Below are positions 55,110-62,099 of a stretch of 64,000 nucleotides of DNA, piece after piece. The notes under the pieces are model-generated. The model was given only the letters and a program-made list of their open reading frames with translations. It was not told where the DNA came from and ran no database searches. Origin of the DNA: QHWT01 sp963755695 (GTDB lineage Bacteria; Acidobacteriota; Vicinamibacteria; Vicinamibacterales; 2-12-FULL-66-21); contig CAVWLB010000010.1 in assembly GCA_963755695.1 (NCBI GenBank), positions 310,001-374,000 of the forward strand, written 5' to 3'. Positions within the stretch are counted from its first letter, which is position 1; each line of letters begins with the position of its first letter. Position numbers and translations under genes: made by a program.

Positions 55110-55700
55110 CCGTGGTCCCGGGTTCGAGCGGGCGCCCTGCGAGCTGGGCTTCGTTGAACGGCGCGAAAACGTCGTCTTCCTCGGCCCCCGGGCGTGGGCA
55201 AGACGCACTTGGCGATCAGTCTGGCGATTGCGGCCGCGCAGAGCGACCGTCGCGTCTACTACGGCACGCTGGCCGATCTGATCACGTCGCTCGAAGAGGC
55301 GCAGGCCGCAGGACGTTTCCAGGCGCGCCTCAAGGTGCTGACGCATCCGGCGCTGCCGGTCGTCGACGAGATGGGCTATCTCCCGATCAGCCGGACCGGC
55401 GCGATGCTCTTCTTCCAGCTGATGACGCGTCGCTACGAGCATGCCTCGACGCTTACGTCGAATAAAGGCTTTGAGGAGTGGGGCGAGATCTTCGCGACGA
55501 CGTGATGGCCGCCGCGCTCATCGATCGGCTCGTCCATCACTGTCACATCGTGACGATCCGGGGCAACAGCTACCGCATGCGGCAACACACGATCTCTGGC
55601 ACGCCTTGCACACGACGCAAGATCCCGAGCCGGCGCCCACCCGCCGCCGGCGCGCTCGTCCGGAGGTCGCGACGACCTGAGGCTCGTCCCCTCGCCGAAC
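55110..55700 (+). pseudogene. IS21-family helper ATPase IstB, truncated and frame-broken
   Basis: The frames contain ELGFVERRENVVFLGP then a one-base loss at the P-loop (PGVGKTHLAISLAIAAAQSD), RRVYYGTLADLITSLEEAQA, LPVVDEMGYLPISRTGAMLF (Walker B), TSNKGFEEWGEIFA and, after another break near 55495, MAAALIDRLVHHCHIVTIRG then NSYRMRQHT. This is IstB of IS21 elements without its first about 60 residues and without IstA. Confidence 0.85.
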
Positions 55701-55702
55701 TG

Positions 55703-55752
55703 TCAGATTTTCAACCGGCGGAATTGTCAGATTTTGGCCCGGCGTTGACACA
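55703..55752. repeat. IS21-type terminal repeats
   Basis: Two direct words, ctgtcagattttcaaccggc and ttgtcagattttggcccggc, end in cgttgaca. Tandem short direct repeats at the end beyond istB are typical of IS21 termini, so this marks the right end of the broken element. Confidence 0.7.
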
Positions 55753-56058
55753 TGTGCCACGCGCTGACTGCTTGTCGTTGCGCGTCTGCCATAACCATCT
55801 GGCCAGCATCAGCCCAGATATGCCAATCGCGCCGGCCTGCAACGTCCGCATCTGACTGAGACCCTTGTCGGTGGTGCGCCTGCGCGGATGAGCAAGTCGT
55901 ATACGCGTCGCGGATCTGCGATCCGGCTGCCCTTCTGCCCACCGCCATCCGGCTGTCCAGGCATCCGAGCGTGCTGAGCGGGCTTCGTAGGGATTTGCGT
56001 GAGAGGGTCTTCCTGCCCATCGCGCGTGGGCACCGGCGACCCATGATGCTTTCCACAT
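55711..56058 (-). CDS. Small RMF-like protein, C-terminus replaced by IS21 end
   Basis: From ATG 56058 the product reads MWKASWVAGAHARWAGRPSH then ANPYEARSARSDAWTAGWRW and AEGQPDRR. This is the ribosome-modulation-factor pattern (W..G..A...GRp..NPY......sxWxxGWxxA). RMF dimerises 70S ribosomes; related small proteins occur on mobile DNA. The frame stays open for another 60 codons, the last of which lie in the IS21 terminal repeat, so the natural C-terminus seems to have been displaced by the insertion. A longer N-terminus up to 56184 is possible. Confidence 0.55.
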   Translation of the reverse strand: MWKASWVAGAHARWAGRPSHANPYEARSARSDAWTAGWRWAEGQPDRRSATRIRLAHPRRRTTDKGLSQMRTLQAGAIGISGLMLARWLWQTRNDKQSARGTCVNAGPKSDNSAG

Positions 56059-56370
56059 CTGCACCTGCGAATCCGGATCAGCGACAGATTGTTTTCGAGT
56101 TCGGCGCACGACACGCCGCACAATTGCCGCTATCCAACGGCCGCGAGGCGAATCGCCAGTCCGCTCACTTGACATAGGGTGCAACGACCCGTACGGTCCC
56201 GAACTCAGCCGCGACTCCAGCGAGTGTCGCTATACCCGGGCTGTAAATCCCATCATCGTTCGATACGAGGATCTGCATGCGTCTTGTGTCCGTGCAAAGC
56301 GCCGGCCACGCACGTGCCCCCACAATCGATCTTCGGAGCAGATCTTGAATCGGGGCGGCGGGGGCGCTGA

Positions 56371-57234
56371 GTGCGGGTCTCGCTGCTGTACAACAAGAAT
56401 GCCGTGGATCCGGGGCAGATCGACGAGGTGCGTGAGGCCGTCGGCCGCCACGGTCACGAGATCGTCCGTGTCTTCGAGAGGGACGCCGGGCTCGACGGGT
56501 TGGTCACCAGCAGTCCGGATCTCATCGCGGTGGCCGGCGGCGACGGTACCATTGCTGCCGTCGCGCGCCGGTTAGCCGGTTGCGGGATACCACTCGCGAT
56601 TCTGCCTCTCGGCACGGCCAATAACATCGCCAAAAGCGTCGGCTGCAGCGAGGATATCGACGAATCCGTCGCGCGTTGGAATGCCGGAGGGCGTCGTCCA
56701 TTCGATTTGGGTCTCGCGCGTGGACCCTGGGGCGAACGCCGCTTCGTGGAGGGGATTGGATCAGGGCTCATCGCGCGAGGCATTGCCGAGATGGATGCGC
56801 TCCCCGCCGACGACCGACCGGCAAGTTCGGGACTCGCCGACGCCCTCGATCGATATCGCGACGTACTCTCACGTCTCAAGCCTCAGCGCTGCACACTCGA
56901 TATCGACGGCGTGCGGACAACCGTCGATGCCCTGCTGGTCGAGGTGCTGAATATCGGGTCGGTGGGACCGAACGTCACGCTGGCGTTGGATGCGGATCCG
57001 TCCGACGGCGTGTTGACCGTCGTGACGGCCGGCGAAGAGCATCGTTTGGACCTCGATAGCTACCTGATCAACCGAGTCCGTGGCCGTGACGGCGTACTTT
57101 CCCTGCCATCCCGCCGCGCACGGCACGTCGTAGTCGATGGACCAGGCGACCTGCACGTCGACGACGAGGTCATCCTCTCCACTGGACCAGTTTCAGTTCA
57201 GATCGAGCCCGCAGCGCTCGAAGTCATCGTCTGA
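56371..57234 (+). CDS. Diacylglycerol-kinase-family lipid kinase (YegS/BmrU-like)
   Basis: A 287-aa protein with GTG start. It opens RVSLLYNKNAVD and has the nucleotide-binding VAVAGGDGTIAAVARRL and ILPLGTANNIAKSVG, the latter being the GTANDxA-type motif, then DLGLARGPWGERRFVEGIGS and the C-terminal beta domain (VLNIGSVGPNVTLALDADPS, DGVLTVV, DDEVILSTGPVSVQIEPAAL). It phosphorylates diacylglycerol or a related lipid. A PAP2-like membrane phosphatase gene lies 0.9 kb downstream on the opposite strand, suggesting a lipid-turnover pair, though they are not in one operon. Confidence 0.9.
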   Translation: MRVSLLYNKNAVDPGQIDEVREAVGRHGHEIVRVFERDAGLDGLVTSSPDLIAVAGGDGTIAAVARRLAGCGIPLAILPLGTANNIAKSVGCSEDIDESVARWNAGGRRPFDLGLARGPWGERRFVEGIGSGLIARGIAEMDALPADDRPASSGLADALDRYRDVLSRLKPQRCTLDIDGVRTTVDALLVEVLNIGSVGPNVTLALDADPSDGVLTVVTAGEEHRLDLDSYLINRVRGRDGVLSLPSRRARHVVVDGPGDLHVDDEVILSTGPVSVQIEPAALEVIV

Positions 57235-57337
57235 CCGGGACACGGTCACACGCGACGCTGCGCCATTCATGCGTCAATGCGACGGTCGATCTTGTTCTAG
57301 TGGCTTGTACTGTTCATTTGTCAATGGTACGGTGGCG

Positions 57338-57745
57338 TATGCCACCAACAGAGCTTGTGCTGACGAGCGCCGGACGCATCGCCCTTGAGCGACTCGCCCG
57401 ATCCCGACGCGATCGCATGGACCATGTCCCGCGTGCACAGGGCATTTTGATGCTGGCCGACGGCGCGACCTATGCCGAGGTGCACCACTGACTCGGCTGG
57501 AGTTCGCGCACCACCGCGACGTGGAAGAGGCGCTTGCTGACCGAGCGACTCGCGGGCCTGCGCGGGCGGCACCGGGGATCGAAGCCGACCACGCTGACGC
57601 CGGCCTGGAGGCGCGGATTCTCGCGCGGACTCGGGAGGCCCCGCGGATGGATCCACGCATTGGAGTTGTCGGAAGCTCGCCGCCGTCTTGCGGATCAGCC
57701 ACTCGATCGTCGCCCTCGTCTGGAACCCACGTCGGTGCCAGGCGA
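57338..57745 (+). pseudogene. IS630-like transposase, N-terminal remnant
   Basis: The plus strand carries LVLTSAGRIALERLARSRRD, then RAQGILMLADGATYAEVHH-stop, TTATWKRRLLTERLAGLRGR in a second frame, LEARILARTREAP in a third and SCRKLAAVLRISHSIVALVW in a fourth step. This is the HTH and linker part of IS630-family transposases with several breaks. No DDE domain remains; it is cut by the opposite-strand transposase fragment. Confidence 0.7.
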
Positions 57746-57944
57746 GGACGGTGTCCGGCTTGACGAAGACGAGCGCCGGCCGCCAACTGCTCCGCGGCTG
57801 CGACAGCCACGCCCAGAGCACCCGATCCGCCGCGGCCAGACGAAGTCGCGAGGGGCGCGAGCGATGCAGGACCGCTAACTGATGCCGGAGCGCGAGGATC
57901 TCAAGGTCAGAGCCGCGCGCGATCGAGTGCGGACCGAAGCGCAA
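57705..57944 (-). pseudogene. Integrase-core transposase, N-terminal remnant
   Basis: The minus strand reads DLEILALRHQLAVLHRSRPS, LRLAAADRVLWAWLSQPRSS and WRPALVFVKPDTVLAWHRRG. This is the same N-terminal pattern as at 48015-48240 and belongs to the rve-type transposases. The catalytic domain is missing; it runs into the IS630-like remnant. Confidence 0.72.
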
Positions 57945-58141
57945 GACTAGCGAAACGACGACGGAGGCTACGGGTCGAGCCTATTCGGCGTCGAGCGCAA
58001 CTTCAATCAACGCACCGCTTACGACGTTTCTGGCAGGCACAAGGCTGGCAATCCTATTGAACGTCCGAAACACACTCCCGACACGGCAGCGCATCAGGAC
58101 GCGTCAGATGCAAGCGTTGGTGAGGCGACCTTAGAGCCCTG

Positions 58142-58705
58142 TCACAGCCGGACAAGCGCAATTCCGGTGAGGACACCGAGCACCAGACCGACCAACAGCT
58201 CGTGAACGCGGTGGCGTGCAAGTGCGATGCGCGACCAGAAGACCACTGGCACCATGGCGATAAGCGGGTAGCCGAGCGCGGAACCCAGCAGGAACAGCGT
58301 CGTTGCTGTAAGAGCAGCGAAGGCGACGTGCAGGGAGAGCTTCACCCAGCGAGTGAGGAGAGCGGCGAGGAGAAGAAACGCCGCCGCGACGAGAACGCCC
58401 CGAACGAGGAATGACTGCGGGTCGTAGAGAAGGAGCCACCCGAGCGCCGCAACCAGACCAGCAAGAGCAACCATGAACAGTACAGGCCGTTCGGAGGGTT
58501 TCGAGGCGTCAACATTCGACCATTCCCCGCGGCGCACCTGATGAAACATGAGCGCTGCGGTTGGGACAATGACAGCAATGATGACGAGGAGCAGTGACTG
58601 GAAGGCATTGCCGGACGATTGGCGCATCGCAGGCACGGCAACCAGCAAGGCCACCATGACGAAGGGGTGAGCCAGGATCGAGACCCACCGAGCAAGCTGC
58701 TTCAT
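58142..58705 (-). CDS. PAP2-like integral membrane protein
   Basis: A 187-aa protein from ATG 58705 (a further ATG at 58720 is possible) with six hydrophobic segments (LAHPFVMVALLVAVPA, LLLVIIAVIVPTAALM, MVALAGLVAALGWLLL, GVLVAAAFLLLAALL, TATTLFLLGSALGYPL, VHELLVGLVLGVLTGI). KLSLHVAFAALTATT and WSRIALARHRVHELLVGLVL match the last two PAP2 motifs (SxHxxF/A... and SRxxxxxHxxxD, here ending in E). The first KxxxxxxRP motif is not clear. It may dephosphorylate lipid phosphates, or be a non-catalytic relative. Confidence 0.65.
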   Translation of the reverse strand: MKQLARWVSILAHPFVMVALLVAVPAMRQSSGNAFQSLLLVIIAVIVPTAALMFHQVRRGEWSNVDASKPSERPVLFMVALAGLVAALGWLLLYDPQSFLVRGVLVAAAFLLLAALLTRWVKLSLHVAFAALTATTLFLLGSALGYPLIAMVPVVFWSRIALARHRVHELLVGLVLGVLTGIALVRL

Positions 58706-58771
58706 GAGAGTTATCACCAAGGGTCCCCGGTCCCCGAACTGATAGTACGCCTGAAGGGTGCGAAAACATCG

Positions 58772-58984
58772 TCACGCTGCTCGGACGTACTCGTGAACGA
58801 CCCCGCCGAGACGGTCACGACGCACAATGCAACCGTCATTGAATGTCGGAAGGCCATCCCACGGACACCCGCCCTCAGGCGACGCGAGCGACAGCGCTCG
58901 ATGCGGCCGGTGCCGAGTGTAGTGATCCACGAACACCTCGAGGATCCGCTCACCGTGCGCCTGGTTCAACACGAGGAGCTGATC
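58772..58984 (-). pseudogene. Integrase-core transposase C-terminal remnant
   Basis: The minus strand reads LLVLNQAHGERILEVFVDHY, TRHRPHRALSLASPEGG and RRDRLGGVVHEYVRAA-stop, the C-terminus of the rve-type transposases (VFVxHYNxHRPHRALxL...RRDRLGGLIHEY). It is joined in frame to IstA-type sequence at about 58985. Confidence 0.75.
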
Positions 58985-59393
58985 ACCGGGGGCGATTTCG
59001 ACGCGCACCGTCGCGAGGGCCGCGACCCACTGCGCTCGTCGCAGATCGGCCACCGCGCGCTGAATCGTGCGCTCGCTCACGACCACGCCGCGCTCGGCCA
59101 GCAATCGCTTCACGACGACCGCATTGCCACCGGCCAGTGCCCGTGTACAGCTCGCGGACCGTCGTCCGAGCGTCGTCGGCCAACCGTCGTGCGGCCGGTC
59201 GGACCTGCGTCCCGGCCGCGATCGACTGCCGCAAGTACCGTCGCACCGTGTTACGCGCGACACCGATCGCCTGCGCGATCGTCTTGCTGCCGACTCCGCG
59301 ACTCGCCAGCGCGCGAATCGCAGTCACGATTTCGTCTTCGATCACCGGTACCTCCGCCGCCGGAGATACCAGAACGCCCTCCTCGAGCTCCAT
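58985..59393 (-). pseudogene. IstA-like (IS21) N-terminal fragment
   Basis: From the ATG at 59393 the product reads MELEEGVLVSPAAEVPVIED, EIVTAIRALASRGVGSKTIA, QAIGVARNTVRRYLRQ, and in a second frame GNAVVVKRLLAERGVVVSER with TIQRAVADLRRAQW. This is an HTH transposase N-terminus of IS21 (IstA) type. It ends abruptly at about 58985, where the rve-type tail starts. A frame break lies near 59140. Confidence 0.65.
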
Positions 59394-59445
59394 TCGACCC
59401 TCCTCTGAGGGGGTCAGAATTAGTGTCGCGAGGGGGTCAATATCA
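59394..59445. repeat. IS21-type left-end direct repeats
   Basis: Two words, gagggggtcagaat and gagggggtcaatat, 25 bases apart precede the IstA-like start. On the minus strand these read TGACCCCCTC, a common form of IS21 terminal repeats. It differs from the terminus at 55703, so at least two IS21-type elements were present. Confidence 0.6.
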
Positions 59446-59841
59446 CTCTCGCTCTACACGCAGAGACGACCAACGCCTCAGCACTGGCGGCGCACCCGAC
59501 CCGCCAGAGACGCGCCGGGTATGTAGCGGCGCGACGTTGCGATTTCTAGACGCATCGACGAAGCAGGTGCCACCCACCGCCCAGGTTGAACCTGGCGGGA
59601 AGCGGAATAGCGATGCTCCGGCTATCTCGGTCGGCCGGCGCACCGGGGTGGGAGTTCGGCAGCGCCTGACTATCGCTTCAAGCGTTCTGATCATTCACTC
59701 GTGCCGGAACCCGCAGCGCTTCTATTGCTCGGAGCGGGACGGCGGTGTCATCGCTCGCGAAATGCGTAGGCGGTCTGCCTGAAGGCGGGCATCCGAATTG
59801 CTCAGCCCACCGAGGCTGTAACAAGCGAGGGGAGGGTCGTA
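59446..59841. other. Gene-free stretch before the PEP-CTERM gene
   Basis: About 400 bases with no supportable gene. The last 20 bases include a good ribosome site (GGGGAGGG) for the PEP-CTERM gene. Confidence 0.4.
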
Positions 59842-60495
59842 ATGCAACGCACTCTTTTAGTAACGGCCGTGCTCACCTTCGGTATGGTTTTTTCCCTTTC
59901 TCCAGCAGCGGCAGATCCCATCAGGATCACCGGGTCCGTGGTAGTCGACGCGCAGAAAGACGCGATCATCGACGTTCAGGGGCCGCAAGGATTTCATGCG
60001 CAGTTCAGGAACGAATTTCTGGCTGTTGGCGGCCCGTGGGCGTTTTTTCCGATCCCTCAGCCGGGAACCCTGATACCGGCGGATGCGTTCATCGAAAGCG
60101 CCGATGGCGCTGGAACTGCTGAGTTCCGTGGAGTGTCCTACATACTTGGCAGCACAAACGCCGGCCCAGGGGCGGCCGTTGTCCACATCCGGCCCATCGG
60201 CCCGGCCGTCACCGTCCCACCGGTCGTCGGAGCTGGCGCGACCCTGAAGACATCATTCGTACTCAGCCCCAGCTCAAATCTTGAGCTACCGGGCGAACCT
60301 GGCAACGTTCTTGTTCCCTTATCCGGCAGAGGGACCATGACCCTCGAGATGGTCCCAAATGTGTCTGTTCCGCTGTGGGAGTTGGCCGGGATCCGTTACG
60401 ACTTTACGCCCACCCCCGAGCCGGGGACGCTTACCTTACTGGGAACGGCTTTCGGAGTGTTGGTGTTGCGCAGGCACCGCCGATCGAATACCTGA
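59842..60495 (+). CDS. PEP-CTERM sorting-signal protein
   Basis: A 217-aa exported protein. The signal peptide is TLLVTAVLTFGMVFSLSPAA. The middle is a beta-rich domain of unknown type (ADPIRITGSVVVDAQKDAII, VSYILGSTNAGPGAAVVHIR). The C-terminus FTPTPEPGTLTLLGTAFGVL then VLRRHRR is a PEP-CTERM signal: the PEP motif, a hydrophobic helix and a basic tail. Exosortase would cut it and release the protein to the cell surface or matrix. No exosortase gene is in the window. A strong ribosome site supports the start. Confidence 0.88.
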   Translation: MQRTLLVTAVLTFGMVFSLSPAAADPIRITGSVVVDAQKDAIIDVQGPQGFHAQFRNEFLAVGGPWAFFPIPQPGTLIPADAFIESADGAGTAEFRGVSYILGSTNAGPGAAVVHIRPIGPAVTVPPVVGAGATLKTSFVLSPSSNLELPGEPGNVLVPLSGRGTMTLEMVPNVSVPLWELAGIRYDFTPTPEPGTLTLLGTAFGVLVLRRHRRSNT

Positions 60496-60774
60496 TCCTC
60501 TCGATGTCCTGATCTGCTTTTCATGTTGCCGGTGGCCGCCCTGACACAGACGAGACGACCACCAGCGTGCGCGCGTGTCGGTGACCGGCGTGTAGACGAC
60601 CACCGACTGACGCTGGCCACGCGGCCCGGCGGCCAGAGACGCCGTGCGATGGCCGAAGGAAGAAGTACACACCCGCATGCCGGGGTGTGAGCAGAGGGCC
60701 TTCAGCCACCGCGACTTCTTTCGCGCCGCCGACAGTCGTGGTGAAACGCTGGAATGTGACCGGCGCGACAGGTG
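60496..60774. other. Short gene-free stretch, possible decayed coding on the minus strand
   Basis: The minus strand shows VTPVAPVTFQRFTTTVGGAK and PLLTPRHAGVYFFLRP, which looks like the end of an exported or membrane protein but has no start or intact context. No gene is called. Confidence 0.3.
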
Positions 60775-61398
60775 TCACCTGCTCTTTGCCTTGCGCTGCG
60801 CTTGTGCCTTGACCCACGACACATAGTCCTTGGGGACGTCGATCTCCTTGAGCTCCTTCCACGCAGCGATTGCCTCTGCGCGCGTCGCACGCTTATCGGC
60901 TTCAAGGAAGTCAGCGATGAAATTGATGTAGCGACCGTGAGGGACCCTCGCGAATCGCTGCATCTTGTTCAGGACAATGTACTGCCGGACGAGATCGCCA
61001 TACGTTGGGTGCTTGCCGCTCGTGATCAGTTCTTCTCGCCAGCGGTTCAGGCGATACCAGACCCCGGACTTCTCACGAACATCGGCCGCCATCATCCGGG
61101 CCTGTTCGATGATGAAGTCCTTCGTTTCACGGTTGCTCGTGTAGTTCTCAATCCGGAGCCTCAGGTTGAGGCCACGTTCAACGTCCTTTACGCCCGTCTT
61201 GCGCAGTGAACGCTTCGTGGGCACTGCAGCATTGCCCGTGCGCAGGAACACCACGATGGCATGTTCGAGTTCGTCTTTTCGCAGCTTCTTCGCAGCGGGG
61301 ATACCGACACACTTGGCGAAGTTCTTCAATTGGTCGAGATACCAATAGCCGTTCTCGAAGTCGCGCACCGTCATCGTCTGAGAGAGAACGTGGGCCAT
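60775..61398 (-). CDS. SAP-domain DNA-binding-type protein
   Basis: From ATG 61398 the 207-aa product starts MAHVLSQTMTVRDFENGYWY, continues LDQLKNFAKCVGIPAAKKLR and KDELEHAIVVFLRTGNAAV (SAP-like helix-turn-helix: L..FAk..GIp..kKLRKDELe..I..FL.TG). A C-terminal region reads LRIENYTSNRETKDFIIEQA, YGDLVRQYIVLNKMQRFARV and FLEADKRATRAEAIAAWKEL. Proteins of this type are widespread, with unknown function; SAP modules bind AT-rich DNA. It is the last gene of island 3. Confidence 0.75.
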   Translation of the reverse strand: MAHVLSQTMTVRDFENGYWYLDQLKNFAKCVGIPAAKKLRKDELEHAIVVFLRTGNAAVPTKRSLRKTGVKDVERGLNLRLRIENYTSNRETKDFIIEQARMMAADVREKSGVWYRLNRWREELITSGKHPTYGDLVRQYIVLNKMQRFARVPHGRYINFIADFLEADKRATRAEAIAAWKELKEIDVPKDYVSWVKAQAQRKAKSR

Positions 61399-61545
61399 GC
61401 TGCGACAGCTTACCTCCGTTCGGCGAAGACGTACGAGCGCGGTGGCTCTCCGATCACCGGTCAGGGGACCACAGGATCGATCCCGCGTACTGACATTGCC
61501 GCCGATGGCGATGGGCAAGCGACGGCGGCACTCAGGCCGGCGAAA

Positions 61546-61651
61546 CTTCAGTCCAATTTCAGGTCCACGAACGCCCAAACACTGTCGAAAACCGAGGAGT
61601 ACCAGAGACCAGAGAGCAAGACGATTCAACAACTTGCAGAACCCCACGAAA
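61546..61651. repeat. Island right-end repeat, copy D
   Basis: About 106 bases before attachment site D match copy B (34292-34395): cttcagtccaatttcaggtc, cgaacgcccaaacac, accagagagcaagacgattc. Differences are scattered. The conserved position, directly before an att in both cases, supports a role in recombination. Confidence 0.75.
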
Positions 61652-61697
61652 TCTGCAAAACCTCCATCCCCGGTTCAAATCCGGGCGGCGCCTCCAA
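61652..61697 (+). other. Attachment site D, right end of the island array
   Basis: The fourth 46-base copy of the tRNA-Cys 3' part, identical to site A. Beyond it the sequence returns to a chromosomal-type gene (protein kinase). Confidence 0.9.
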
Positions 61698-62099
61698 AAT
61701 CCTTCCGGAAAATCTCATCGTTTGTTTTTCCTCGGCACAAGTGCGGCCCTCCAGATGGACCGAATTGGACCGAGGATCACGCTTCGAATCGTGGTGACAA
61801 TCTGCACAGTACCTGACTTCGGAGCGCTTGCCAGTTCCAGGATTCGAAAGGTCTGAGGTCCTGAGAACCTCCAGCTGGACACAGCGTCCGAAGGGGAGAG
61901 CACAAAGGTTTCGGGCAGTATCGATTCGACGAGGGACCAACCGACCGGCAGGGGCCACGTCGCTTTGCGGGGCGTAAACACCGGACTTACCGGGGGTGAG
62001 TCAGCCGCACGAGCAAACGCGGTCGTCTACAGGGGCGGCGTTCAGCCAGGACCTATTCTCGGGGCACCGCCGCTCAGCCCCGTATAATGCCAAAACGAA
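61698..62099. other. Intergenic region beyond the island array, with direct repeat copy 2
   Basis: About 400 bases before the kinase gene. It holds the second 138-bp repeat (61735-61873), and its last part (61990-62099) probably contains the kinase promoter. No gene is supported. Confidence 0.5.
61735..61873. repeat. 138-bp direct repeat, copy 2
   Basis: Partner of 53897-54034, in the same orientation. It begins 38 bases after attachment site D, on the chromosomal side, while the other copy is inside island 3. Confidence 0.85.

Noticed and set aside
61626..61958. Minus-strand open frame containing APPGFEPGMEV
   Set aside because: This peptide is the reverse reading of a tRNA-Cys attachment copy and is a familiar false protein call; the rest is the non-coding 138-bp repeat.
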